Below are positions 28,371 through 37,381 of a stretch of DNA of 64,000 nucleotides, piece after piece; position 1 is the stretch's first letter; every line of letters begins with the position of its first letter. The DNA comes from Desulfomonile sp963700305 (GTDB taxonomy: Bacteria > Desulfobacterota > Desulfomonilia > Desulfomonilales > Desulfomonilaceae). The position numbers and the translations under genes are program-made. The DNA lies in assembly GCA_963700305.1 (NCBI GenBank), contig CAVOXB010000029.1, positions 60,299 through 124,298 of the forward strand, in the 5' to 3' direction. A model generated the notes under the pieces. The model worked only from the letters and a program-made list of their open reading frames with translations. It was not told where the DNA came from and did not search any database.

Positions 28371-29810
28371 TTACCCCAAGAAGTTTCCCGCAATCTTACT
28401 AACTCGAAAGCTATCACGTGCTTTCTTGAATTCTGCCGCCCTGGTCAGGATAGCTTCGGCCCATCGAGGTTCTCCCAACGCATGCAAGTGAAGGTACGTT
28501 CCCAAGGCGTTGTAATTGCATATGCCATCTCGGAGTCCATCCATTCCATGTCCCCGGAGCACTCTGAATGCGCATGACACACCGGGCATATTCAAGCCTC
28601 GCACCGTGGAATAGTGAAACTCGTGGCCAGTGAGCGCCTGGCCCTTGGAATAAAACGGATTCGGACCATCCACCTCAACCTTTATGTAGCCCAAACCTTG
28701 AGGTTTTCGTTCCAGCACAGTATCTACAGGGAAAACGCCGACCATGGGATAGACCTTTTCGTCAACGCAAAGGGAACGGCAAAGATACATGAGGCCGCCG
28801 CACTCTGCGTAAACCGGCAATCCGTTCTTGACCGCTTCCAGCAAAGACTTCTTGAAGACCGAATTATTCGCGAGGCGTTCAGCGTGCGTCTCAGGGAACC
28901 CGCCTCCGATGTAAAGAGCGTCAATATCAGGAAGCTCAATCGGATCGAGGGCGCTCAAGAAAACGATTTCCGCACCTCTATGCTGGAGGGCTTCGAGATT
29001 CTCGGGGTAATAGAACTGAAAAGCCGAGTCCCTGATTACGCCGATGCGTATTCCCTGAGCGGTTCTGTTCAAGCACTTCTGACTATTATGAGGGTGCGTT
29101 TGGAGTTCCCCCGCATTTCGCGCCATTTCCGTCAGTCGGTCGAGATCGACGCTTCGCTCGACAATGGCTGAGGCTTGGCCAATGAAATCCATTGCGCCCG
29201 GATGTTCTTGCAACGGCAGTAATCCAAGATGCCTTTGGGGAAAGTTGTCCATAGACAGCTTTCTGACAGATCCTATCACTGGAATTCCGGTCGTAGTCTC
29301 AATAGCCTGAGTGAGCACCCGCTCGTGCCGCGTGCCACCGACACGGTTGAGAATCACGGCACGCAAATCCAGCTCGGGGTCCAATGCTTTACAACCCAAA
29401 ACCAGTGCCGCACCAGTGCGGGTCATCTTTGTCGCATCGAGAATCAAGACCACCGGTGCTTTCAAAGTCTTGGCAAGCTCCGCAGTGCTGTAGCTTCCAG
29501 CTGAATCAACACCGTCGAAAATGCCGCGATTTCCTTCTACTATAGCGACGTCCTTGCCCAGAGACCTTTTTACAAATGAATCTAAAACTGTCTCGCGCTC
29601 GAAAAGATAAGGATCGAGATTGTAACAAGCGCCTCCTGCAGCCAGACCGAGCCATCCAGCATCAATATAGTCAGGCCCTTTCTTGAACACGCTAAGATTC
29701 AGACCCCGCACGCGGAGCGCAGCCGCGAGGCCCACGCTCAGGAACGTCTTCCCTGCACCGCCCTTGAGCGCGGCCAATACTATTCTGGGAATTCTGGAAT
29801 GCGTCTGCAT
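28371..29810 (-). CDS. dsrN: cobyrinate a,c-diamide synthase-like protein, DsrN paralogue 2
   Basis: 479 residues from the ATG at 29808-29810. Closely similar to paralogue 1 throughout: LKGGAGKTFLSVGLAAALR, KGPDYIDAGWLG, YSTAELAKTLKAP, IGVIRDSAFQFYYPENLEAL, YIGGGFPETHAE, YAECGGLMYLCR (catalytic Cys) and HEFHYS (catalytic His). It is complete and has the shorter, normal linker. It probably amidates sirohaem for DsrAB, by family and context; a role in cobalamin is the alternative, though no other cob/cbi gene is present in the window. It lies about 120 bases upstream of paralogue 1 and 100 bases after the unknown gene. Confidence 0.88.
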   Translation of the reverse strand: MQTHSRIPRIVLAALKGGAGKTFLSVGLAAALRVRGLNLSVFKKGPDYIDAGWLGLAAGGACYNLDPYLFERETVLDSFVKRSLGKDVAIVEGNRGIFDGVDSAGSYSTAELAKTLKAPVVLILDATKMTRTGAALVLGCKALDPELDLRAVILNRVGGTRHERVLTQAIETTTGIPVIGSVRKLSMDNFPQRHLGLLPLQEHPGAMDFIGQASAIVERSVDLDRLTEMARNAGELQTHPHNSQKCLNRTAQGIRIGVIRDSAFQFYYPENLEALQHRGAEIVFLSALDPIELPDIDALYIGGGFPETHAERLANNSVFKKSLLEAVKNGLPVYAECGGLMYLCRSLCVDEKVYPMVGVFPVDTVLERKPQGLGYIKVEVDGPNPFYSKGQALTGHEFHYSTVRGLNMPGVSCAFRVLRGHGMDGLRDGICNYNALGTYLHLHALGEPRWAEAILTRAAEFKKARDSFRVSKIAGNFLG

Positions 29811-29909
29811 CAATCTGTATTTCTTTGTCCGGCAGGCATCCTGAGCTGCTAGGGTTTCGTTCACAAACCAGTATATTAACCCGGCTGCATTACTTGCGCA
29901 ACAAGTCCG

Positions 29910-30998
29910 CTAGACTAGATCAGGGGTTTCTCGCAGCGCCAGGTAAGTTTGCAGAATGTGGTCCGGAAGATTGCTCATGATTACAGGAATATCAGGGGCA
30001 TCTTCATTGTACGATTCCACCACGAGTTGAAAGATGTTCGCCAGTTCGCCCGGGGACAAGCCCCGTACTGCGCTCATGAACGAGCTTATCAGTCTTCGAT
30101 CACAATGCCCGTGCATAGCTTTTCGCTGGAGGGCATCCAGGAATCCATCCACACATGGTCTTATATTTCTCGAATCCGCCCAAGCTATGTCACCTATCCC
30201 GTCGAGCCTGTCCAGCCTAATTCTGATGGTCAGATTTGCAAGAAAAAACAGAAGATAATTCAGCCGGTCAAGCTCTGAGAATTCCTTAGCGCCGACCCTG
30301 GAAGCATACTGTCTCACGGTAATCAATCTTACGTCAACGGCATCCTTGTCGACCTTTGCTACAAAATCACCTGATGCATGGTGCCACGGGAAAATTTCTT
30401 CGCAGGTTTCCGGATTATAATACCACGCGAGAATAGAGGCGGCTTGTCTGTAGATATTGTAAGCCTGTTTTTCAGACAGCCCCAGATAGCCTCGATCAAA
30501 ATGCCAGAGAACCAAGCCCAAAGGATCTTTGCCGTGATCGGCTTTGAGATGAAACTCATGAAAATCCTCAAACCATTCACCCAGAAACATGCCAGAGATT
30601 ATGTTAGTCCCGTCACAGGAGAGAACCATTTGCTCATCTTTGAAATACACTTCAGGGACAAAACTGGGTTGCGCCATTTTGTTGAGTCTAAGCAAGTGCT
30701 TGAAATCCCGCTCCAAGTTTTCCTTTCCTCTTTGCGACAATGCAACATTCACCACAAAAGAACAGGAAACTTCGCCAGAGCGCACAATTACTCTAGATGG
30801 ATGATAATCACTCCCGTGCTTTTCAGTGATTATATCGATTTCCGATACATGTCGCCCATCAACCCCCAATCTTCGGAACACAGCTTGCCAAAAATGTCCC
30901 TGATGTTTGTCCAGAAAAGCTTTTACAGCGTCAAGGTACGAGGCGTACGTGATTCCTGACGAACTCCCCAACCCTGCCTGAGACCTTGTAAGCGGCAA
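29910..30998 (-). CDS. unknown protein, possibly kinase-like fold, next to dsr genes
   Basis: 362 residues, soluble, no signal peptide. Not assigned to a named family. The layout resembles the aminoglycoside phosphotransferase fold: a region like a kinase N-lobe (FVVNVALSQRGKENLERDFKHLLRLN), a hinge-like FLGEWFEDFHEFHL and a possible catalytic loop in PWHHASGDFVAK. The usual HxDxxxxN is not clear, so activity is doubtful. Same strand as both dsrN genes, forming a likely unit whose 5' end faces dsrA about 550 bases away. The context suggests a role in sulfite reduction or its cofactor; this is inference. Confidence 0.6.
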   Translation of the reverse strand: MPLTRSQAGLGSSSGITYASYLDAVKAFLDKHQGHFWQAVFRRLGVDGRHVSEIDIITEKHGSDYHPSRVIVRSGEVSCSFVVNVALSQRGKENLERDFKHLLRLNKMAQPSFVPEVYFKDEQMVLSCDGTNIISGMFLGEWFEDFHEFHLKADHGKDPLGLVLWHFDRGYLGLSEKQAYNIYRQAASILAWYYNPETCEEIFPWHHASGDFVAKVDKDAVDVRLITVRQYASRVGAKEFSELDRLNYLLFFLANLTIRIRLDRLDGIGDIAWADSRNIRPCVDGFLDALQRKAMHGHCDRRLISSFMSAVRGLSPGELANIFQLVVESYNEDAPDIPVIMSNLPDHILQTYLALRETPDLV

Positions 30999-31549
30999 AA
31001 AATTGTTCAGCCCATCGGAGTCAAAAGGAAGAGGGCCTCGCGGAGTAGAGCACAGGTATCTGGCAATGTCACGTTTTATGATTTAATGTCAATGATTTGT
31101 TACCATTTTATTCAGTTTTGATTTAAGCAGCGTTCAGATTTTGTGACCGCGCTAATAATAAACCATTCTGCGAAAAAGGCATAGGAAGTGTCGGAGACAG
31201 CTATATGACGTCGCGGACAAGCGCCGCCGATTTGATCAGCAAGTCGGTTTTTTGAGGGCGTTCAGGTCGCGTAAAAAAGGGTTATTTGTCTTAAATGTCC
31301 GTGTTTTTTTCTTGACTTGGCTTAGGCTCCTGCGTTAAGCTTCCCCGAATCTAGGTTTGGGTGACCGAAAGATTTACGCTCACTTAACCCGTTGTAAGAT
31401 CGGAACAATGTTTCCATAGGAAAGTGAAAGAGGGTAGGACTTTCCGAGGGGGACCATTTTTATTTGATGGCTCTATTTCACTTCAGTTGCGAAGAAAACC
31501 CGACCAAGAGAATGGAAAAAAACCCGAAGTAGAGAAGGAGGAAGCTTTA
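30999..31549. other. intergenic region between the divergent dsrN unit and dsrA
   Basis: AT-richer than its surroundings. Holds the dsrA promoter candidate and a long untranslated leader of about 200 bases. An in-frame upstream extension of dsrA exists but does not resemble DsrA. No promoter for the minus-strand unit was pinned down. Confidence 0.5.
31312..31340 (+). promoter_or_regulatory. candidate sigma-70 promoter for dsrABD
   Basis: TTGACT (31312-31317), 17 bases, TTAAGC (31335-31340). The -35 is good and the -10 moderate. A T run lies just upstream. Confidence 0.5.
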
Positions 31550-32839
31550 ATGGGAAAACACAATACTCCCATGCTTGATGAATTGGAAAAGGGTCCGTGG
31601 CCAAGCTTTGTTTCCGATATCAAGCACCAAGCAGAAAAAGGCAACCAGATCTTGAAAGAGGCGCCGAGCGACCTTCTCGGCGTAATGGAAATGTCCTATG
31701 TGGACAAGGTTACCCACTGGAAACATGGTGGAATAGTGGGTGTGTTCGGATATGGCGGCGGCATCATCGGTAGATATTGTGACCAGCCCCAGATGTTTCC
31801 TGGCGTAGCCCATTTTCACACTGTTCGCGTTAATCAGCCCTCGAGCAAGTATTATACCTCGGATTATTTGCGCAAATTGTGCGATCTGTGGGAAAAACAC
31901 GGCAGTGGTCTGACCAATATGCACGGCTCCACCGGTGACATCGTTTTCTTGGGAACGACCACCGACCACCTCGAACCGCTTTTTTTCGAGATGACTCACG
32001 AACTTAATCAGGATCTCGGCGGTTCCGGATCGAACCTCAGAACACCTGAATGCTGCCTAGGAATGTCTCGCTGCCAGTTTTCCTGCTACGACACCGAGGA
32101 AACCTGCCATCAGTTGACAAATGCATATCAGGAAGAGCTTCACAGACCGGCCTTCCCCTACAAGTTCAAGTTCAAGTTTGATGGATGCCCCAATGGCTGC
32201 GTGGCATCGATAGCTCGTTCGGATATGTCCGTCATCGGGACCTGGAGAGACGACATTCGTATCGACCAGAACGCAGTGAAGGCGTACGTCGGCGGCGAGC
32301 TTAATCCCAACGCCGGCGCCCATTCAGGTAGAGACTGGGGCAAATTTGACATTCAGGCGGAAGTCATCAATCGCTGCCCCACCGAGTGTATGCGCTATGA
32401 TGGCGCTAAATTGGAAATAAATAACGCTGAGTGCGTCCGTTGTATGCACTGCCTCAACGTTATGCCCAGGGCGCTTAGAATCGGTCTAGATCGCGGCGCA
32501 AGCGTCCTGTTCGGCGCGAAGGCTCCGATCCTTGAAGGCGCTCAGATGTCCACCCTTACCGTTCCTTTCATGAAAATGGAAGCGCCGTTCGATGAGCTCA
32601 AAGAGTTGCTCGAAAAGGTTTGGGACTGGTGGATGGAAGAAGGAAAGAACCGTGAACGCCTTGGAGAATTGATCCAGAGGAAGAGCATGCAGGAATTCCT
32701 GCGCGTGATCGAGCTCGATCCGGATCCAAGAATGGTAGACGAGCCCAGGTCCAACCCATACATCTTCTGGAAGGAAGAAGAGGTCGAGGGCGGATGGACA
32801 CGCGACATCGAAGCCTATCGCAAGAAACACTTGAGGTAA
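31550..32839 (+). CDS. dsrA: dissimilatory sulfite reductase subunit alpha
   Basis: 429 residues. DsrA pairs with DsrB in an alpha2beta2 cytoplasmic enzyme that reduces sulfite, with DsrC, as the last step of sulfate respiration. The sirohaem/4Fe-4S ligands lie in CCLGMSRCQFSCYDTEETC and FDGCPNGCVASIARSD. An inserted ferredoxin domain shows CPTECMRYDGAKLEINNAECVRCMHCLNVMP. ATG 31550 is chosen for AAGGAGGAA ahead of it; the longer frame from 31424 has no family match. The sequence type is a reducer, judged by dsrD in the operon. It is intact, unlike many other genes here. Confidence 0.98.
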   Translation: MGKHNTPMLDELEKGPWPSFVSDIKHQAEKGNQILKEAPSDLLGVMEMSYVDKVTHWKHGGIVGVFGYGGGIIGRYCDQPQMFPGVAHFHTVRVNQPSSKYYTSDYLRKLCDLWEKHGSGLTNMHGSTGDIVFLGTTTDHLEPLFFEMTHELNQDLGGSGSNLRTPECCLGMSRCQFSCYDTEETCHQLTNAYQEELHRPAFPYKFKFKFDGCPNGCVASIARSDMSVIGTWRDDIRIDQNAVKAYVGGELNPNAGAHSGRDWGKFDIQAEVINRCPTECMRYDGAKLEINNAECVRCMHCLNVMPRALRIGLDRGASVLFGAKAPILEGAQMSTLTVPFMKMEAPFDELKELLEKVWDWWMEEGKNRERLGELIQRKSMQEFLRVIELDPDPRMVDEPRSNPYIFWKEEEVEGGWTRDIEAYRKKHLR

Positions 32840-32852
32840 CAGGAGGTCAAAT

Positions 32853-33971
32853 ATGCCTTACGATCCAGCAAATCCTCTAAAGGATAGAATTACCGATATC
32901 GGCCCTAGATATTTCAGAGAATTCTTCCCGCCGGTAATCGAAAAGAATTTCGGCAAATGGATGTACCATGAGATCATCGAACCCGGCGTACTCGTGCACG
33001 TTGCAGAGGGCGGAGACGAGATCTACACAGTGCGCGTAGGCGCAGCGCGACTTATCAGTGTCGAGCTTATCCGCGAGATATGCGAGATCGCCGATAAATA
33101 CTGCGATGGTCACCTGCGGTTCACCACCAGAAACAATGTGGAATTCCTGGTTTCTGACAAAGCCAAAGTGAAACCTTTGGTTGATGACCTCAAGGGCCGA
33201 AAGTTCGACGGAGGATCCTTCAAATTCCCCGTCGGCGGGACCGGCTCAGGGATCACCAACATAGTCCACACCCAGGGTTGGGCTCACTGCCATACACCGG
33301 CCATTGACGCTTCAGGCGTGGTCAAGGCAGTTATGGACGGCCTATACGGCTACTTCGGTTCAATGACCATGCCCGCTCCTGTCAGAGTTTCTCTGGCATG
33401 CTGCCTTAATATGTGCGGTGCGGTTCACTGCTCGGACATAGCGATTCTAGGAATTCACCGAAAACCGCCTATGATCGACACCGAATGGATCGACAAGCTT
33501 TGCGAGCTTCCGCTCGCGATCGCTGCCTGCCCCACAGCAGCTATTAAGCCGGCCAAAACTGCTTCAGGACTCAAGTCTCTGGAAGTCAACGGCCCGCGGT
33601 GCATGTTCTGTGGAAACTGCTATACTATGTGTGCAGCAATGCCGCTGGCTGACGACGTCGGAAGCGGAATCGCCATCCTGGTGGGCGGCAAGCTCTCCAA
33701 CAGGATAAGCAAACCGAAGTTCTCCAAAGTCGTGATCCCGTTTATACCCAATGAGCCGCCGCGCTGGCCCTCTACCGTGGATGCAATCAAGAAGATCGTT
33801 GAAGTGTATGCCAAAGACGCCCGCAAGTACGAGCGGCTGGGCGACTGGGCTGAGAGAATCGGCTGGGAAAGATTTTTCGAGAAAACAGAGATTCCTTTCA
33901 CCCATCACTTGATCGACGACTATCGATTCGCTTACACAACTTGGCGCCAGTCGACGCAATTCAAGTTCTAG
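32853..33971 (+). CDS. dsrB: dissimilatory sulfite reductase subunit beta
   Basis: 372 residues. Partner of DsrA; in the reductase this subunit holds the active sirohaem. Cluster ligands in ACCLNMCGAVHCSD with the preceding GWAHCHTPAID, and a ferredoxin insert with CPTAAIKPAKT and CMFCGNCYTMC. AGGAGG lies ahead of the ATG, 13 bases after the dsrA stop, so translation is probably coupled. No frame problems. Confidence 0.98.
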   Translation: MPYDPANPLKDRITDIGPRYFREFFPPVIEKNFGKWMYHEIIEPGVLVHVAEGGDEIYTVRVGAARLISVELIREICEIADKYCDGHLRFTTRNNVEFLVSDKAKVKPLVDDLKGRKFDGGSFKFPVGGTGSGITNIVHTQGWAHCHTPAIDASGVVKAVMDGLYGYFGSMTMPAPVRVSLACCLNMCGAVHCSDIAILGIHRKPPMIDTEWIDKLCELPLAIAACPTAAIKPAKTASGLKSLEVNGPRCMFCGNCYTMCAAMPLADDVGSGIAILVGGKLSNRISKPKFSKVVIPFIPNEPPRWPSTVDAIKKIVEVYAKDARKYERLGDWAERIGWERFFEKTEIPFTHHLIDDYRFAYTTWRQSTQFKF

Positions 33972-33992
33972 TTGGTCAAAAGGAGTTCTCCC

Positions 33993-34232
33993 ATGACCGA
34001 AGAAGAAGCAAAAAAAGCTATTCTGGAAACCCTTCAAGCTAAAAGCAAGAGTAAGTCGAAGTTCTATTTGAAGGACTTTTACGCCATGGTACCAGACAGG
34101 AAGCCCCGGGAAGTAAAGAATATTGTGAATAAGATGGTTCAGGAAGGGGATCTGGAGTACTGGTCCAGCGGAAGCACAACATTGATCGGCCTGAAAGGCA
34201 TGGGCAAGCAGCATCAGGAAGAAGACGAGTAG
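33993..34232 (+). CDS. dsrD: DsrD, sulfite reductase-associated winged-helix protein
   Basis: 79 residues from ATG 33993 (AAAGGAG ahead). Small winged-helix protein found next to dsrAB in nearly all sulfite- and sulfate-reducers and reported to stimulate DsrAB activity. The pattern AKSKSKSKFYLKDFYAMVPDRKPREVKNIVNKMVQEG is the conserved core. Its presence argues for reductive rather than oxidative use of the Dsr enzyme. Third and last gene of the operon. Confidence 0.95.
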   Translation: MTEEEAKKAILETLQAKSKSKSKFYLKDFYAMVPDRKPREVKNIVNKMVQEGDLEYWSSGSTTLIGLKGMGKQHQEEDE

Positions 34233-34284
34233 TCTGCCGGCTTTGTTCAGCCACCTAATTTCATCTGATCATTTTGGCTAAGAA

Positions 34285-34304
34285 GGGAGGGGGCAACCCC
34301 TCCC
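34285..34304 (+). terminator. hairpin after dsrD with GCAA loop
   Basis: GGGAGGGG (34285-34292) and CCCCTCCC (34297-34304) close a GCAA tetraloop. The T tract is short, but position right after the operon supports termination. Confidence 0.7.
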
Positions 34305-34360
34305 TAATACTTTCATCGCAGGTCTCCGACAGCCGTGAGCCTTAGGGTGGAGTTCACGCC

Positions 34361-35011
34361 TCACCGCACGAAAACAGCAGCAGCCCAGCCTTCTCGCAAT
34401 TCCTTGGAAATAAACTTCAAGCCCTCTGAATTGTAGGCGCTTATAACGTCGTGTGCCATCACTTCAGCAATTCCGGAAAGCACCAATAAAGATCCCGTAC
34501 ATGCAATTAAGTCATCCTTAATTCTCATTAATGTAGGGGCAGCGAGATTGGCTGCCACTATTTTAAATGCCGCTCCCAAGGATTGCACTCCGCCCACGAA
34601 AAACTCCGCAGACGCAGTATCCAGCTTCAGCAGAGGGGCATTAATCTGGAGGTTTCTTCTAGCGGTGAACACAGCGGAAGCATCTATATCCAGGCCTACC
34701 GTAAAACCGGCTCCCAGAGCTATTCCTGCAATCGCCAAAACGCCCGTGCCTGTCCCAACATCAAGCATTGAGGGACGAACCCCTTCCTCACAGAATTTCT
34801 TCATCTCCCGTTCGAGAAATTCCAGGGCCATTATTGTGGTGGGATGATCTCCAACCCCAAAAGCGGGCCCGGGATCGATGACTACTTCAGTCCGATCAGT
34901 CTTTTGAATCCCACGCTCCCAGATCGGGACCAGCCGCAGTCGCTCGCCTACGTCCAGAGAACGGACCTGGCCCGTCCATGAAGAATTACGACGTCTCGCA
35001 GGCTTTTTCAA
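34361..35011 (-). CDS. prmA: ribosomal protein L11 methyltransferase-like (PrmA)
   Basis: 216 residues of a Rossmann methyltransferase. The SAM motif is MLDVGTGTGVLAIAGIALG, preceded by the PrmA mark GPAFGVGDHPTTIMALEFLE and followed by VAANLAAPTLM (the N[IL]xxxPL-like motif IV). It is about 75 residues shorter at the N-terminus than full PrmA, so the L11-binding domain is mostly missing; it may be a truncated or related methyltransferase. Its start overlaps the stop of the YkgJ gene by 4 bases, indicating one operon. Confidence 0.78.
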   Translation of the reverse strand: MKKPARRRNSSWTGQVRSLDVGERLRLVPIWERGIQKTDRTEVVIDPGPAFGVGDHPTTIMALEFLEREMKKFCEEGVRPSMLDVGTGTGVLAIAGIALGAGFTVGLDIDASAVFTARRNLQINAPLLKLDTASAEFFVGGVQSLGAAFKIVAANLAAPTLMRIKDDLIACTGSLLVLSGIAEVMAHDVISAYNSEGLKFISKELREGWAAAVFVR

Positions 35012-35655
35012 AGCGAGTCTTTCAGCAGTAGGAAAAAGTTCTTGTCAAAAACGGTCCGTAGCGCCTCGGCGAGCGAATAACCTGGACCCGGAGGACTTAT
35101 CTTTTTCCCGATAAGATCCATGAGTAGATCCCGGGAGTATTGGTATAACTGGCGCTGCACCACGTCTACATCCACAGTCGCGTATTTCGATCCTTCAGAA
35201 AATGCGCTCTTGGGGCATGAGATCGCTCTGCCGGCAATTTTCTGCGGCGTACCGTACAGGCGACATGTTATAGGACGGAAATCATACATTAAGCAGGCGT
35301 GATCTTCGACCAGCGGACATCGAATCTTTATTTTGGATGCGTTTTCAAGAAGCTCGTCTTTTCCGATGCCTTTTCCTCCGGCGACTAGGATCTTTTCGGC
35401 TTCTCGGAAAAGAGGCTCTACTTGTTCAGCTCTGGCAAGGGCCCTCTCCTTGACAGCATTTGTGAGGTTTTGACTGAACGTTCCGCTTATCACAAAAGCT
35501 TCAATGAGACTGACTTTGAAATACACGTGGCAGCAGTCGTCGCAGCCGGGTTTGCAGGCCATCAGATCTCCGTGGGATCTCTGGACAGCCTCATAGAGCC
35601 CCTCTGCCCGGCCGACAAGCGCCAGGTATCGGCTAATATGATCCTGTAAATTCAT
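35008..35655 (-). CDS. YkgJ family cysteine cluster protein
   Basis: 215 residues. Metal-cluster pattern of the CxxCxxxxCC type (MACKPGCDDCCHVYFK), later cysteines in IRCPLVEDHACLMYDFRPITCRLYG and ISCPKSA. The combination CP..C..Y..RP..CR is the mark of the YkgJ (CxxCxxCC) family, thought to bind zinc or an iron-sulfur cluster. Function is unknown in general. First gene of a pair with the methyltransferase. Confidence 0.82.
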   Translation of the reverse strand: MNLQDHISRYLALVGRAEGLYEAVQRSHGDLMACKPGCDDCCHVYFKVSLIEAFVISGTFSQNLTNAVKERALARAEQVEPLFREAEKILVAGGKGIGKDELLENASKIKIRCPLVEDHACLMYDFRPITCRLYGTPQKIAGRAISCPKSAFSEGSKYATVDVDVVQRQLYQYSRDLLMDLIGKKISPPGPGYSLAEALRTVFDKNFFLLLKDSL

Positions 35656-35679
35656 TTATTGATCCGAAGTTGATTGGAA

Positions 35680-36264
35680 TTATTGGCCGGGATGAGGAAT
35701 TCCGACTTTGTCCTCGATGATGAGCACCTGTTCCCTGACCGAATCCATCTCGTCAGCATAATGCAGAATTGCTTCATTGGCAACAGAGGCAAACTTCTTG
35801 AGATCAGAGTCGATCAAATTGAAGCGACGGAATAGGTCTTGATGGCGGGCTTCGTTTCTTTCGTCCATGGAATCGAGTTTGAATTCCAGATTGTCAATCC
35901 TGCCGTGTATGAAATCAACTTGAGTTTGGACGGAGTCCACTTTGGTCTCAAGTCGTAACAGTGATTGCTCCATGAGAACCATTCTGTTTTCGATTGCGGC
36001 ATCACGTTTTTCAAGCGACTCCATTCGCGTTTCAAGCGAATTCATCCGAACTTCGAGCGCGTCCATTCGGGTTTCGATGGCATCTAGTCGGGCCTCAACT
36101 GCTCCGATACGAGCTCCGATTGCATCCACATGAGCTTCGAGGCCACCCATCCGGGCGTCCAACGCGTCAAATCTTCGTTCAAAGGAGGCCCGCATCTCAC
36201 GCATCTCGTCTCGGATCTGGATGAAAATTTCAGTGGTTATATCATTATCCTGGCTTGTGCTCAT
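35680..36264 (-). CDS. long coiled-coil protein with heptad repeats
   Basis: About 194 residues. Residues 30-110 consist of about 11 seven-residue repeats of the form LDAIETRM or LEVRMNS, a regular coiled coil, with further coil to about residue 150. No membrane helix or signal. Starts MSTSQDNDITTEIF; the ATG at 36262-36264 has GGGGAA upstream. It could be a spacer or scaffold. The repeat units are similar at DNA level (CGNATNGA...), so the region could change length by slippage. Confidence 0.68.
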   Translation of the reverse strand: MSTSQDNDITTEIFIQIRDEMREMRASFERRFDALDARMGGLEAHVDAIGARIGAVEARLDAIETRMDALEVRMNSLETRMESLEKRDAAIENRMVLMEQSLLRLETKVDSVQTQVDFIHGRIDNLEFKLDSMDERNEARHQDLFRRFNLIDSDLKKFASVANEAILHYADEMDSVREQVLIIEDKVGIPHPGQ

Positions 36265-36418
36265 TGAAGATTCCCCGCGGACCATAGCGGATAAGGAATG
36301 TGCGGAGAGCACAATAGTCGGCCCACGCTCTCAAGTCAAGCGAGAAAAATGACCGCAGACTGCAGTGATTACGCCCATTTAGCCATCAACCGGCATTAGT
36401 GGCGAGAGGTTTTCAGCT

Positions 36419-37342
36419 TCAAGGTTTGATGGTTGTGAAGATCCGGCCTTCCTTGCGTTTGACTATTCCCCTCTTAAGGAAGCTCTTCATGGCATCTTGA
36501 TATTTCTTTTCGTAATCTCTGTCGAAATATAGATCCACCGTTTCCACAAACCAAGGCGTGGTCATCAGATAGTTGAAGAAAGTCTCTTCATCAGCGCCCC
36601 GTTTCATCATCAAGGTGTAAATGATGATCTTCTTAATTAAATCGTTTCCCGTACGTTTGGGGTTCTCCAGGAAACTTCGCAGCCTTTTTCTCGTCCTTTC
36701 CAGGGCGGAGTTCACGTTGGAAAAAGCATTACCATGCCCTGGATACACCTTTTTCACATCGAGACCTTCAATCTTGTCCAGAGATCCCATGAGGGAAAAT
36801 ACAGCCCTGCTGCCCTCCACGCGAATTGTAATCACTGCAAGATCACTTTCCCACAACACGTCTGAAGAAATAAGAACCTTTTCCTGTTCGTTGTACAGCA
36901 CAATACCGTCGGCTGAATGGCCTGGAGTGTATATTACACGAAACTCGTGCGGTCCGACCGAAACGACATCGCCATCCTTCAACCCTATGCCGCATTTGAA
37001 GAATTCCGCTTCCTGCACATAGTAACTCCACCATGTAGACCAGGAATCCTGCGAATCGATAAAATACTTCCCGACTTCGTGCATTGCGATTTCGCAGCCT
37101 GATCTATCCTGAATGTTCTTGTTTCCTCCTATGTGATCGCAATGACAGTGAGTGTTTACAATCAGCCGCACCCGTGAAATGTCCACGCCGAGGTCTGAGA
37201 TCATTCTTTCCGTGTCTGCAAAATCAGCAAGATATGCGGTATCTATCAATACCGGCTCTGCCGATCTGTACACGAAATGGTTACCGTTCAGGTATCCTCT
37301 CTGGATAAAGAAAAGGTCAGGTAGAATTTCGACGGCTGGCAT
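36419..37342 (-). CDS. MBL-fold metallo-hydrolase
   Basis: 307 residues. The metal site is VNTHCHCDHIGGN (variant HxHxDH), with further His in YTPGHSADG and Asp in LISSDVLWE and His in VYPGHGNAF. The C-terminal 60 residues are helical with a winged-helix-like end. Substrate unknown; group II type beta-lactamase-fold thioesterase is most likely. AAGGAA precedes the ATG. Confidence 0.82.
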   Translation of the reverse strand: MPAVEILPDLFFIQRGYLNGNHFVYRSAEPVLIDTAYLADFADTERMISDLGVDISRVRLIVNTHCHCDHIGGNKNIQDRSGCEIAMHEVGKYFIDSQDSWSTWWSYYVQEAEFFKCGIGLKDGDVVSVGPHEFRVIYTPGHSADGIVLYNEQEKVLISSDVLWESDLAVITIRVEGSRAVFSLMGSLDKIEGLDVKKVYPGHGNAFSNVNSALERTRKRLRSFLENPKRTGNDLIKKIIIYTLMMKRGADEETFFNYLMTTPWFVETVDLYFDRDYEKKYQDAMKSFLKRGIVKRKEGRIFTTIKP

Positions 37343-37381
37343 TGCAATTCCTTACTTCAAGAACAACATACCACATTTCGG

